Shown here one piece after another: positions 40,860 through 49,841 of a stretch of 64,000 bases of DNA. Source of the DNA: Plesiocystis pacifica SIR-1. Lineage in GTDB: Bacteria; Myxococcota_A; Polyangia; Nannocystales; Nannocystaceae. Numbering within the stretch: position 1 is the first letter of the stretch; each line of letters begins with the position of its first letter. The notes under the pieces are model-generated. The model was given only the letters and a program-made list of their open reading frames with translations, was not told the DNA's origin and searched no databases. The translations under genes and the position numbers were made by a program. The DNA lies in assembly GCF_000170895.1 (NCBI RefSeq), contig NZ_ABCS01000006.1:114488-178487 (forward strand). Reading direction: 5' to 3'.

Positions 40860-41537
40860 CTACGCCCGGGCGCGCCGACGCCAGCCGACCAACGCGAGCA
40901 GGCCCAGGCTCCAGGCCAGGCCGGCCGGGCCCGAGGGCGAGCTGGTCACCGAGCAGCCGCTGTCGCGGTCTTCGGGGAAGTAGAAGTCGACGACCTCGTA
41001 GCTCAGCACGTGGGCCCCCGCCTCGGTCTCGAACTCCACGGTGACCACCTCTCGCGCCGCGTCGAGGGTCAAGACCGTGCCCTCGGGCATCTCCAGGCCG
41101 CCCTCGAGCTCGCCGACGCTGTCGAGCTCATCGAGGGCGTAGACCCCAGGCTTGGCCGCGACGAAGGGGATGCCCCCGCACACGCGCCCCGAGGTCCGGC
41201 GGGCCTCGGAGGCCTCGATGTAGTTCGCGACCTCGGGGGTGGGGTCGATGGCCGTGTCGAGGTCGAAGTAGGTCCAGCGCCCGTAGCCTTCGTCGTTGAG
41301 GGTGAGGCTGCCCCCGCTCCCGGGGATCAGCCGGAACGCCCAGGTGCCCGGGACCTCGTCGGCGAGCTCGAGGGCCACGGCCTCGCCGTCGCGCTCGATG
41401 GTCTGGAGCTCGAGCTCGAGCTCCTCGCCGTGCTCGCCCGCGCAGCTCAGCGCCTCGGCCGAGGCAGGAGCGAGGCCCGCGCCCACGCCGGCGGTCAGGG
41501 TCAGGGCGAGCAGACCAGCGCGACGAGAGAGCGTCAT
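40860..41537 (-). CDS. Secreted protein with MYXO-CTERM-like tail
   Basis: A 225-residue secreted protein. The signal peptide is residues 1 to about 30 (ending ASAEALS). The C-terminus has the form of a MYXO-CTERM sorting signal: Cys in DSGCSV, a Gly/Pro hydrophobic stretch, and a terminal RRRARA cluster. Such tails are processed by a myxosortase and the protein is displayed on the cell surface. The middle domain is beta-rich with two Cys and no recognised motif. It converges with the sulfotransferase, with nine bases between the genes. Confidence 0.85.
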   Translation of the reverse strand: MTLSRRAGLLALTLTAGVGAGLAPASAEALSCAGEHGEELELELQTIERDGEAVALELADEVPGTWAFRLIPGSGGSLTLNDEGYGRWTYFDLDTAIDPTPEVANYIEASEARRTSGRVCGGIPFVAAKPGVYALDELDSVGELEGGLEMPEGTVLTLDAAREVVTVEFETEAGAHVLSYEVVDFYFPEDRDSGCSVTSSPSGPAGLAWSLGLLALVGWRRRARA

Positions 41538-41568
41538 GCCCGGACAGTCTCCGAGCCCGCGGAGCGGT

Positions 41569-42876
41569 TCACCGCCCCGACTTCTTGGCCGCGGCCTCGG
41601 CGGCCTCGCGCTTCTTCTTCTCTTCCAGGCGCAGCCGCCAGCCCTTGCGCGTGCGGCAGTCGGGCTCCTCGGGTCCGCAGCGGATCCGCACGTGGATGTG
41701 GCCCTCGTGGCCCTTGGAGTGGCGGATGATCTTCTTGCCCTTGCCGCCGTCGCGCCGCGGCCAGGTGATGATCTCGTCGAGCTCCTCGGGCGTGGCGCCC
41801 ATGGACAGGGCCGCGTAGTAGAGCGGGCGCTGCATGTAGTGGTCGAGGAAGATCATCTCGACTTGACCCGTGGCCAGGAAGGCGTCGATCAAGCCCCACA
41901 GCGCGCGCCAGTCGACCTCCTCCTCGGCCGGCTCGACGTGGGGCGTGAACCACGGCAGCAGCGGCAGGCGAATGTCGACGTCGCGCCCGGTCTGGTGCGA
42001 GCGGTGCGGGGGAAAGCGGCGGCCGTGGGGGCGCGAGACGGAGCCGACGATGACCTCGCCCTGGTAGCCCGTGTCCCGGCGGAAATTGGCGAAGGCGGTG
42101 ACGATGACCCCGACGGCGTAGCTGCTGCCGTGGGCGATCCGCTCGAAGCGGCGGGTGTAGAGCGCGGGGTGATCGGGGAGCAGGCAGGGCTCGCCGACGA
42201 TCTTGCCCTTGTTGGGGTGGCCGTGGCTCAGCGCCCCGGGGCTGACCGCCGCCATCCAGGCCGGGTCGACCTCCGGCCCGCGCTCGCGGCCCACGGTCCA
42301 CGGCACGCCCGGGTCGAACCACACCGTGATCGCCCGCCCGAGCGCGAGGGGCACGTTGCTGTCCTCGTCGTGGGCGTCGTTGTAGGCCTTGAGGTCGCGG
42401 ACGTCGACGCGATAGCCGACGGCGAGGCTCTCCCAGGTGTCGCCGAGGCGAGCGACGATGCTCAGCTCGCGGCGCGGCGGCGGCACGCGGACGGCCTTGA
42501 CCCGCAGCGCCGTGCCGACCTTGAGGTAGCGCCGCTTGTTGGTCAGGCTCTTCTCGTTCCACTTGCGCAGCAAGTCGGCGTCGGCCCCGTAGCGCGCGGC
42601 CACGTCGGACAGGGTCTCGCGCGCCCCGGCCTCGTGCCGGACCCAGCGCGGGTGGTCGAGGTGCTCGGTCTGGTCGCCCTCCCACAGCCGCTGCCAGGCG
42701 GGGACCTCGAGGGCGGCGATGCCCTTGGCCTCGACCCAGCTGCCCTGCACGCTCTCGGCTGGCAGCGCGGCGGCGGTCGCAGCCTTCGTCGCCGCTGCCG
42801 GCTCGGCCTCGGCTGGGCTCGGCGGCGACGCCCCGAGCAGGCTCGCCATCGCTGCGACCGTCCACCACATCGCCAC
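41569..42876 (-). CDS. MepA-like murein endopeptidase with LysM domains
   Basis: A 435-residue secreted peptidoglycan hydrolase. After the signal sequence it has two LysM-like repeats (ETLSDVAARYGADADLLRKWN near 87-107 and DTWESLAVGYRVDVRDLKAYN near 146-166). The catalytic domain is of the MepA/M74 type: metal ligands in SHQTGRDVDIR (His294, Asp301) and in GHIHVR (His393, His395). It would cleave D-Ala-mDAP cross-links in peptidoglycan. The basic helical tail of about 30 residues is extra. It is 69 bases downstream of the acylase gene on the same strand. Confidence 0.9.
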   Translation of the reverse strand: MAMWWTVAAMASLLGASPPSPAEAEPAAATKAATAAALPAESVQGSWVEAKGIAALEVPAWQRLWEGDQTEHLDHPRWVRHEAGARETLSDVAARYGADADLLRKWNEKSLTNKRRYLKVGTALRVKAVRVPPPRRELSIVARLGDTWESLAVGYRVDVRDLKAYNDAHDEDSNVPLALGRAITVWFDPGVPWTVGRERGPEVDPAWMAAVSPGALSHGHPNKGKIVGEPCLLPDHPALYTRRFERIAHGSSYAVGVIVTAFANFRRDTGYQGEVIVGSVSRPHGRRFPPHRSHQTGRDVDIRLPLLPWFTPHVEPAEEEVDWRALWGLIDAFLATGQVEMIFLDHYMQRPLYYAALSMGATPEELDEIITWPRRDGGKGKKIIRHSKGHEGHIHVRIRCGPEEPDCRTRKGWRLRLEEKKKREAAEAAAKKSGR

Positions 42877-42945
42877 CCCACGCTACCGCTGGGGCGGTGA
42901 GCCCTTCAAGTGCGCGCCAGCGCAGGGCCTGGCGGGCTCCCAAGC

Positions 42946-45450
42946 CTACTGTTGCGCGTTGCCCTCGACGCTGTACTCGCTGAGGTTCGGATCGGCGAGG
43001 ATGTCCGCTTCGTGCCACAGGGCCGGGCGCCACTGCTTGTTCGAGAACATCTCGGTCTGGTCCGTGGTCCAGCCCGAGCCCGCCTCGGCCGACTGCGAGT
43101 AGCTCAGGATCGCCCGGGCCTCGGGGCCCTCGTCGGTGTACTCGAGCACCATCATGAAGCTGCTGCCATAGTTGACCAAGTATCCCTCGTCGGTCAGGCC
43201 CGACTCCTCGTGGATCAGCGCGCTTTGCTGGGGGATCTCGCCCAGGTCGCTGCGCAGCTCCTCGTTGACGATCATGTTGGTCATGCCCTCGTTGCGGATG
43301 CCGCCGTGCATGGGGATGTCCTGGCCGAAGCGCCGGGCGAACTGCACCGAGCCAAGGGGCGCGTCGAGGGCGACGCCGGCCTCTTGCAAGCGCAGCACGG
43401 CGCGGGCGAGGGCGTCGAGGGCCCGGTCATCGTCGGGGCCCGAGGCGGGGGCCAGGCCCGAGGGCGTCCCCACGGGGTCGGCGGGGTCGAAGAGCTCGGC
43501 GTAGAGCGCCCCGTTGTCGGACAGGGTGTAGGTGTTGAGGTAGCCGTAGTCGCTGATCCACTCGCGCCAGACCACGGCGCCGACGCTGTCGAGGTCGAGC
43601 AGGCCGTCCCAGGCCTCGATCACCGCGCAGGCCTCACCCAGCTCGACGCTCTCCCCGTCGACCTCCCACGGCCCCACGCCGGTGCAGCGCATGACCAGCG
43701 CCTCGCGCAGCAGGATCTCGGCCATGCCCTGGTTGGCCAGGGCCGCGGTCTCGAGCTCGTCGAGGTCGAGCTTGCCGTCGGCCCCGGCGAAGCCTCCGCC
43801 CGCGTCGATGTCGAGGAGCATCTGCGCGTTGAGGCGCGTGCGCAGCTGCCGAGGCGTGGCCTCGAAGCCGTGCAGGGGCGAGTAGCCCTCGAGGGGGCTC
43901 TTGGGGTTGCTCAACCAGTGGCTGTCGTTGGCGTTGAACACGAAGTCCGTCCGCTCGAGCTGGGGCTGGTCGGCGGCGGGGACCAGGCCGGCCCGCGCCG
44001 CGCTCGGATCGTCGACCCAGGTGTCGCGGCTGGTATTGCCCTCGAGCAGCCACACGTCCTCGTCGGCGAAGGCCTTGGTGAAGCCGCCCATGTCCCGGCG
44101 CTCGTACCAGGCCGCGATCGCCTCGGGGCTCAGGTTGGGGGTCGCCGCGGAGTCCATGTACCAGGCCCGGCCATCCGCCGAAGTTGCGACGGTGTTGACC
44201 CAGGGGACGCCGTTGACCTCGGCGTGGACCTGCTGGAAGTCCTCGAGGGTCTTGGCGCCGTTCATGCCCATGAACTGCTCGATGAGCCTGAAGTTCTCGA
44301 TGTTCGCGTCGCGGTAGGACAGCGCCAGGGCCTCGGTCCAATAAAAGGGTTCGACGTTGATCATCGGCCCGTGGATGGTCCGCCACAGCGTGCGGCTGAC
44401 CGGGGCCAGGGTCCCGTCGCCCTGGAGCACCTCGACCTCGTAGGTCTGCGACTCCATGTCGAGGAGCTCGCCGTCGTAGTAGTACTTGGTCGGCTCCCCG
44501 GGCGGGCAGTCCATCTCGTAGAGGGTCAGGCGGTGGCCGTCGGACACAGTGTGGGTCCAGGCCATGCCCTCGTTGAAGCCGATCAGCACGCCGGGCACCC
44601 CGAGCAGCCCGACGCCGTAGACCTCGAAGCCCTCGGGCCCGACGAGGTGGCTCTCCCACAGCTGGAACTCGCCGTGCCAGGGGAAGTGGGGGTTGGCGAA
44701 GAGCATGCCCTTGCCGCCGGCGCTGAGCTCCGAGCCCACGCCCCAGCCGTTGCTGCCGAGCACGCCGCGGTGGCCGTTGATGGTCGTAAAGGGCGGCGCG
44801 TGCTCGGGCGGGGGCGAGGGCGGGGCCCCGCCGGGGGGCGTCGCCGAGCCGATCGCCGCGATGAACTGCCAGCTGCTCGCGAGCAGGGCCAGGTTGTAGT
44901 GGTAAGAGAACAGGTCGTACTCGTCGATCTGCGCCGGGACCCAGTCCGCCCCGTCGCACTCCCCCCCGATGGTGCCCGCGGCCACGGCGGCGTTGTAGCC
45001 GGCCGCGTAGCCGCGCGTGACCTCCTGCACCCACGGCTGGAGCCGGCTGAAGTTCGCCTCGGCGAAGCCGCGCACGTCGAGGTGCAGGAAGGCCAGATCG
45101 CTGTAGAGGTTGGCGCTGTTGTCCCCCTGCCCGAAGTAGCGCGAGCGCTGGCTCCGGACCTTGACGATCTGGTCGGCGAGGATGCAGCCCTTGTCCTCGG
45201 TGAAGGCGTAGCCCTGGCCAAAGCCCAGGCTGCCCCAGTCCTCGGCGTAGATGTGCGCGACGCCGTGGCTGGTCCGGCGGATCGTCGCCTGGTAGTCCGC
45301 CTCCGAGCCGGTGTCCGAGTCGCCGCCCTCGGCCTCCGTGCTCCCGGACTCGCCGACCTCGTCGTCCTCGCCCCCACCGCCGCCTCCGCAGCCGAGGGCG
45401 AGCAGGGACGACCAGATCAACAGCGAGAGAGGCGAAGGGCTGCGGCGCAT
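42946..45450 (-). CDS. Penicillin acylase-family lipoprotein (Ntn hydrolase)
   Basis: An 834-residue predicted lipoprotein with lipobox LALGC (Cys21) and a Gly/Glu/Ser linker. The rest follows the S45 acylase plan: an alpha part opening IRRTSHGVAHIYAEDWGSLGFGQGYAFTEDK, an internal processing site before the predicted nucleophile Ser233 (VLGSNGWGVG), and the beta part with FANPHFPWHGE, AWTHTVSDG and FVFNANDSHW. Autocleavage would expose Ser233. The family hydrolyses acyl amides, including penicillins and acyl-homoserine lactones; specificity cannot be read. It ends with SVEGNAQQ. It is 46 bases downstream of the monooxygenase gene. Confidence 0.92.
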   Translation of the reverse strand: MRRSPSPLSLLIWSSLLALGCGGGGGGEDDEVGESGSTEAEGGDSDTGSEADYQATIRRTSHGVAHIYAEDWGSLGFGQGYAFTEDKGCILADQIVKVRSQRSRYFGQGDNSANLYSDLAFLHLDVRGFAEANFSRLQPWVQEVTRGYAAGYNAAVAAGTIGGECDGADWVPAQIDEYDLFSYHYNLALLASSWQFIAAIGSATPPGGAPPSPPPEHAPPFTTINGHRGVLGSNGWGVGSELSAGGKGMLFANPHFPWHGEFQLWESHLVGPEGFEVYGVGLLGVPGVLIGFNEGMAWTHTVSDGHRLTLYEMDCPPGEPTKYYYDGELLDMESQTYEVEVLQGDGTLAPVSRTLWRTIHGPMINVEPFYWTEALALSYRDANIENFRLIEQFMGMNGAKTLEDFQQVHAEVNGVPWVNTVATSADGRAWYMDSAATPNLSPEAIAAWYERRDMGGFTKAFADEDVWLLEGNTSRDTWVDDPSAARAGLVPAADQPQLERTDFVFNANDSHWLSNPKSPLEGYSPLHGFEATPRQLRTRLNAQMLLDIDAGGGFAGADGKLDLDELETAALANQGMAEILLREALVMRCTGVGPWEVDGESVELGEACAVIEAWDGLLDLDSVGAVVWREWISDYGYLNTYTLSDNGALYAELFDPADPVGTPSGLAPASGPDDDRALDALARAVLRLQEAGVALDAPLGSVQFARRFGQDIPMHGGIRNEGMTNMIVNEELRSDLGEIPQQSALIHEESGLTDEGYLVNYGSSFMMVLEYTDEGPEARAILSYSQSAEAGSGWTTDQTEMFSNKQWRPALWHEADILADPNLSEYSVEGNAQQ

Positions 45451-45496
45451 TCGCCCATGCTAAGCGCCGGTCTGCGCCGCGTCAGCGACATTTTTT

Positions 45497-46939
45497 CTAG
45501 CGCGAGAATTCCATGACCCCGTCGTCGACCCGCGAATAGCGGAGCGCGACGAGATCGAGGGCGTAGTTCTCACGCAGGCGCCAGGGCGCCTTCGAGCCCT
45601 GCTTGGGCATCTGGTCGACCGCGCGCGCGATGTAGCCCGAGCTCAGGTCGATGAAGGGCTGCTCGCTGCCAAAGTTCCCGCGGATTCGGGGCACGCACAC
45701 CTCGTAGCCGCCGCCTCGCATGTGCTGGAGCAAGCGGCACACGTACTCGGCGGTCAGGTCGGCCTTGAGCGTCCACGAGGCGTTGGTATAGCCAAAGCAG
45801 ATCGCCATGTTCGGGATGTCGGAGACCATCATCGCCTTGTAGGCCATGTGATCCTTGAGCACGATCGGCTCGCCGTCCCGGCGAAAGTCGATGTTGCCGC
45901 CGATCAACATGCGCAGCCCCGTGGCGGTGACGACGATGTCCGCGTCGAGCTCGGCACCCGAGCGCAGCTTCAGCCCGGTCTCGGTGAAGCGCTCGACGTG
46001 GTCGGTGACGACCTCGGCCTGGCCGCTGTTGATCGCGTCGAACAGGTCGCCGTCGGGGACCACGCACAGGCGCTGGTCCCAGGGGCCGTAGCGCGGGTTG
46101 AAGTGGGTGTCGACGTCGTAGTCGGGCCCGAGGGCGCGGCGGACCCCGGCCATCAGCAGGCGCTTGGAGGCCTTGGGCGCGGCCTTGGAGAAGTGGAAGA
46201 AGGCCATGGTCCGGGTGACCGAGGACCAGCGCGAGAGGACGTGGGCGGCGCGCTCGGGCAGGCAGCGTTGGGCCGTCGCGGCGAGTGGATCTTGGCCGGG
46301 CAGGTCGAGGACGTAGGTCGGCGAGCGCTGCAGCATGGTGACCTTGGCCGCCTTGCCCGCCATCGCCGGGACCAGGGTCATGGCCGTCGCGCCGCTGCCG
46401 ATGACGACCACCCGCTTGCCGGTGTAGTCGAGGTCCTCGGGCCAGTGCTGCGGGTGGACCAGGGTCCCGCCGTAGCGATCCATGTCGGCGAAGTCCGGGG
46501 TGTAGCCGCGCGCGTAGTCGTAGTAGCCCGAGCACATGAACAGGAACTTGCAGCGGACGCGCTCGACCTCGCCGGCGTCCGTGCGCACGTCGACCAGCCA
46601 GCGCCGCGCCTCGCTCGACCAGTTGGCCGCGAGCACCCGATGCTGGAAGCGCAGGTAGGGCCCCAGGCCAAACTCCTCCACCGTCTCCTCGAGGTAGGCG
46701 AGGATCGTCGCGCCGTCGGAGATCGTCTTGCCCTTCCACGGCTTGAACGCGAAGCCCAGGGTGTACATGTCCGAGTCCGAGCGAATGCCCGGATAGCGAA
46801 ACAGGTCCCAGGTCCCGCCGAGGCGGTCGCGACCTTCGAACACGACGAAGCTGTGATCGGGGCAGCTGGTCTTGAGGTGGTAGGCAGCTCCGATGCCGGA
46901 GATGCCCGCACCAACGATCACCACATCGACGTCTTGCAT
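45497..46939 (-). CDS. Flavin-dependent monooxygenase (Baeyer-Villiger/EthA-like)
   Basis: A 480-residue FAD/NADPH monooxygenase. The FAD fingerprint is GAGISG (residues 10-15). The Baeyer-Villiger/FMO signature appears as GGTLVHPQHWPEDLDY. The NADPH fold is VVVIGSGATA. Later phrases VVTATGL and NMAICFGYTNASWT match the EthA/MymA branch. Reactions in this group turn ketones into esters or oxidise sulfur compounds. The start at 46939 is chosen because the nucleotide-binding fold begins directly after MQDVD; the frame is open further upstream without homology. Confidence 0.92.
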   Translation of the reverse strand: MQDVDVVIVGAGISGIGAAYHLKTSCPDHSFVVFEGRDRLGGTWDLFRYPGIRSDSDMYTLGFAFKPWKGKTISDGATILAYLEETVEEFGLGPYLRFQHRVLAANWSSEARRWLVDVRTDAGEVERVRCKFLFMCSGYYDYARGYTPDFADMDRYGGTLVHPQHWPEDLDYTGKRVVVIGSGATAMTLVPAMAGKAAKVTMLQRSPTYVLDLPGQDPLAATAQRCLPERAAHVLSRWSSVTRTMAFFHFSKAAPKASKRLLMAGVRRALGPDYDVDTHFNPRYGPWDQRLCVVPDGDLFDAINSGQAEVVTDHVERFTETGLKLRSGAELDADIVVTATGLRMLIGGNIDFRRDGEPIVLKDHMAYKAMMVSDIPNMAICFGYTNASWTLKADLTAEYVCRLLQHMRGGGYEVCVPRIRGNFGSEQPFIDLSSGYIARAVDQMPKQGSKAPWRLRENYALDLVALRYSRVDDGVMEFSR

Positions 46940-47103
46940 GGCACAGAACACTGTACTGGCGCGCTTTCGTGCCTGCAAGGGCACCCCCTGACGCGGCCCT
47001 TCGACCACCCGTTGGCCCGATGACCGCCGCAACTCCTTTTTCGTTGACGACTGCCCCAGCCATGGCCGATTGCATGACTCCACCGCGCATTAGGAGTCGG
47101 ACC

Positions 47104-47916
47104 ATGGACAAAGAACAAATCTTCGAATTCCTCAACACCCACGTCGCCCCCATCGGCATCAAGCTCCTCGGCGGCCTGCTGTTTTGGATCATCGGCGGCT
47201 GGATCATCGGCCTCGTCAACAAGGCCGTCGGGCGCACCCTCGAGGCCCGCAAGATCGACCAGACCCTCCGCGCCTACGCCAATTCGACCCTCGAGGTGCT
47301 GCTCAAGGTCGCGCTGATCGTCGGCATCCTCGGGTGGTTCGGCGTCGAGACCACGACCTTCGCCGCGCTCATCGCCGCCGCTGGCGTGGCCATCGGCATG
47401 GCCTGGTCGGGGCTGCTCGCCAACTTCGCCGCGGGCGTCTTCCTGGTCGTCCTGCGCCCCTTCAAGGTCGGTGACTTCGTGACCGCCGGCGGCGTCATGG
47501 GCACGGTCAAGGAGATCGGCCTGTTCGTCAGCACCATCGACAGCCTCGACAACGTCCAGCACATCGTCGGCAACAACAAGATCTTCTCGGAGACCATCCA
47601 GAACTTCTCGGCCAACCCCCACCGCCGCGTCGAGCTCGTCGCCCAGCTCGACCACACCGTCGACCACAACGACGCCATCGCCCGGCTGAAGAAGGCCGTC
47701 GCGGCCATCCCCAACGTCACCGAGGACCCCGCCCCCGAGATCGACATCCTCGAGTTCAACCTGTCTGGTCCGGTCCTGTCCGTGCGCCCCTACACCCACA
47801 ACGACCACTACTGGCAGGTCTTCTTCGACACCAACGCGGCGATCAAGACCGAGTTCGGCGACGCGGGCTACGCCGTCCCCGAGCAGCACTTCCAGGTCAA
47901 GACCAAGGCCGCCTGA
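47104..47916 (+). CDS. mscS: Small-conductance mechanosensitive channel MscS
   Basis: A 270-residue MscS channel. Three N-terminal membrane helices are visible. TM3 carries the Gly/Ala-rich pore stretch LIAAAGVAIGMAWSGLLANFAAGVFLVV, followed by RPFKVGDFV and the cytoplasmic vestibule domain. It releases solutes on hypo-osmotic shock. The start at 47104 has an AGGAG site eight bases upstream; the longer open frame is not needed. It ends before a bidirectional terminator. Confidence 0.95.
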   Translation: MDKEQIFEFLNTHVAPIGIKLLGGLLFWIIGGWIIGLVNKAVGRTLEARKIDQTLRAYANSTLEVLLKVALIVGILGWFGVETTTFAALIAAAGVAIGMAWSGLLANFAAGVFLVVLRPFKVGDFVTAGGVMGTVKEIGLFVSTIDSLDNVQHIVGNNKIFSETIQNFSANPHRRVELVAQLDHTVDHNDAIARLKKAVAAIPNVTEDPAPEIDILEFNLSGPVLSVRPYTHNDHYWQVFFDTNAAIKTEFGDAGYAVPEQHFQVKTKAA

Positions 47917-47936
47917 GCGGACCTCGGAGCGCAAAA

Positions 47937-47975
47937 AGCGAGCCGCCCCAGCTATCGTAGCGGGGGCGGCTCGCT
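47937..47975. terminator. Bidirectional terminator
   Basis: AGCGAGCCGCCCC at 47937-47949 pairs with GGGGCGGCTCGCT at 47963-47975, a 13-bp perfect stem with a 13-base loop. AAAAA precedes it and would be a U-run for the minus-strand direction. It separates the convergent mscS gene and the DUF2330 gene. Confidence 0.88.
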
Positions 47976-47994
47976 CGTTCGTGGGTCTTCGCGC

Positions 47995-49746
47995 TCAGCG
48001 ACGGCGACGACGAACGAAGCCGGCGAGGCCGAGCAGGGCCAGGCCGAGGCCGATGCCGCCAGCGCCCTTGCCCTCGTCGACGGAGCAAGCGCAGCCAGCG
48101 TTCGTGCCCGCGTCCCCGCCCTCGTTGGCGGCGGCGTTCTCCTCTTCCTGCTCGCTGTTCCACGACGCCAGCAGCTCGTCGATCTGCTCGGTGTTGTCGG
48201 CGATGCTGATCAGCGGGGCGTTCTCCGCCATGCTCTCCTGGTCGACGTCCTCGACCCAGGGCATCTCGGTCTGGAAGTCCGGCCACTCGAGGGCCGCGCC
48301 CGCCGGGAACAGGATCTCGCGGCCGTCGGGCAGGGTCATGGTCGTGCTGCCGTCGCAGTGCAGGGTCTGCGTCGAGGTGCGCAGGTTCTGGACCTCGGGC
48401 AGGGTCGCGTTGGCCCGGAAGATCGGGTCCGCGACCATCTCCGCCGGCGAGATGGTGGTGTACATCCGGGTCAGGTAGGGGTTCTCGTCGACGAGCGTGG
48501 CGGCGTTGAAGCCGGGCTTGACGATGCGCTCGTCAAACATCTCCGAGAAGCCCGCGGCGTCCCAGGCCGCCAGATCGACGTCCTCGGCGTAGCACTCCAT
48601 GCAGTCGTAGAAGGCCACCGGGTCGATGCCCTCGGGCACGGGCACGAACTGGTCGAGGATGGGCTGGAGCAGGGGGTGGAAGGCGGTGCAGACGTTGTCC
48701 CACTCGGTGTCGCAGAAGATCAGGTTCTGCTGCTCGAGGATGTCGATGACGCCGACGGGGGTGTCGGTCAGGGCCAGGTAGGCCGCGGGGTCCCAGTCGG
48801 GGCTGTACACGCCGCCGGTGTTGACGACGTTGCTCGGGCCCGCGTACTCGGTCACGAAGGCGTTGCCGTCGGCCCCGGGGGCGTCGACGGCCATGGTGAT
48901 CACCTCTTTGTAGTTGTCCGCGAGGTTGAACCAGTCGATCTTGAGCGGGTTGACCAGGACGTGGCGGTAGTTGACCGGCACGACCCGGGCGTCGCCCAGG
49001 AAGAAGGTCCGGATGTCCATGTTCTCGGCGGCGGCGATGGCCGTGAGCCGGATCGGCACGCAGGGCTCGTAGCCCTCGTAGCGGATCACGATGGGGTGAA
49101 TCTCGTCGACGCCGGCCGAGGTGTTGAGCTTGAGGGCGACGAACAGGAACTCGTCCTCGAGGTACTGGGCGAGCAGGGGCTCGGCGGCCGGGTCTTGCTG
49201 GTAGCCGTTGTCGCCCAGCCACTGCATCACGCCCTCGACGGTGCCGCCGTCGAGCACGGCGATCTCGTAGGCGCCGACGCTCTGCTCGAGCACCACGTCG
49301 GGCCCGCCGTTGCCGGGGCCCTCGCCCTCGCCGCCGCCGTCGTCGCCCGCACCGGTCGCGCCGCCCTCGTCGCCGCCGAACTCGTCGCCACCGTCGCCGC
49401 AGAAGTCCTGGGTGACCTGGTTGGCGTAGCGCGGGACGGAGCCGGCGAGCATGGCCCGGAACAGCAGGTCCGAGCCGACCTCGAACTCGGGGATCGCGGT
49501 GACCGGGATGACCCACGCGAACTTCTCGGCCTCGGTGTCCGGGTCGTACTGGATCTGGATGTGCGCCTCGACGCTCGTATCCGTCAGGTGGAACAGGATG
49601 TTCTCGCCGGTCTGATCGACGGGCATCGCCGTCGGCCCGGTGTCGCACATGGTGCCGCCGCAGGCCTGGGCGGAGCTGGGGAGCAGGGCGGGGATGGCAA
49701 AGGCCAGCGCCGCGCCAGCGAGGGAGCACGAAAGACGGAAGTTCAT
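47995..49746 (-). CDS. DUF2330-like secreted protein with MYXO-CTERM tail
   Basis: A 583-residue secreted protein. Signal peptide residues 1-29 end in SSAQA, followed directly by the DUF2330 hallmark CGGTMCDTG. The Cys pair, the phrase EKFAWVIPVTAIPEFEVGSDLLF, and VVLEQSVGAYEIAVLDGG are typical of that family. The function of DUF2330 is unknown. A Gly/Asp-rich insertion lies at about residues 115-145. The C-terminus is a MYXO-CTERM-like signal: GCACSVDEGKG, then a hydrophobic Gly/Leu segment and RRRRR. The start at 49746 is the one that places the signal peptide at the N-terminus. Confidence 0.9.
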   Translation of the reverse strand: MNFRLSCSLAGAALAFAIPALLPSSAQACGGTMCDTGPTAMPVDQTGENILFHLTDTSVEAHIQIQYDPDTEAEKFAWVIPVTAIPEFEVGSDLLFRAMLAGSVPRYANQVTQDFCGDGGDEFGGDEGGATGAGDDGGGEGEGPGNGGPDVVLEQSVGAYEIAVLDGGTVEGVMQWLGDNGYQQDPAAEPLLAQYLEDEFLFVALKLNTSAGVDEIHPIVIRYEGYEPCVPIRLTAIAAAENMDIRTFFLGDARVVPVNYRHVLVNPLKIDWFNLADNYKEVITMAVDAPGADGNAFVTEYAGPSNVVNTGGVYSPDWDPAAYLALTDTPVGVIDILEQQNLIFCDTEWDNVCTAFHPLLQPILDQFVPVPEGIDPVAFYDCMECYAEDVDLAAWDAAGFSEMFDERIVKPGFNAATLVDENPYLTRMYTTISPAEMVADPIFRANATLPEVQNLRTSTQTLHCDGSTTMTLPDGREILFPAGAALEWPDFQTEMPWVEDVDQESMAENAPLISIADNTEQIDELLASWNSEQEEENAAANEGGDAGTNAGCACSVDEGKGAGGIGLGLALLGLAGFVRRRRR

Positions 49747-49841
49747 GGACGCAATCACTTTCAATGTGGGGGGTTCAGTCCGAAGCGGCCGGACAGGCTC
49801 GGGGGGTTCGTTCCATCCGTGCCACGTACCAACCGGATCGA

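Noticed and set aside
42946..45450. Specific assignment as quorum-quenching AHL acylase
   Set aside because: The S45 fold and nucleophile are visible but nothing in the sequence alone separates AHL, penicillin and other amide substrates.
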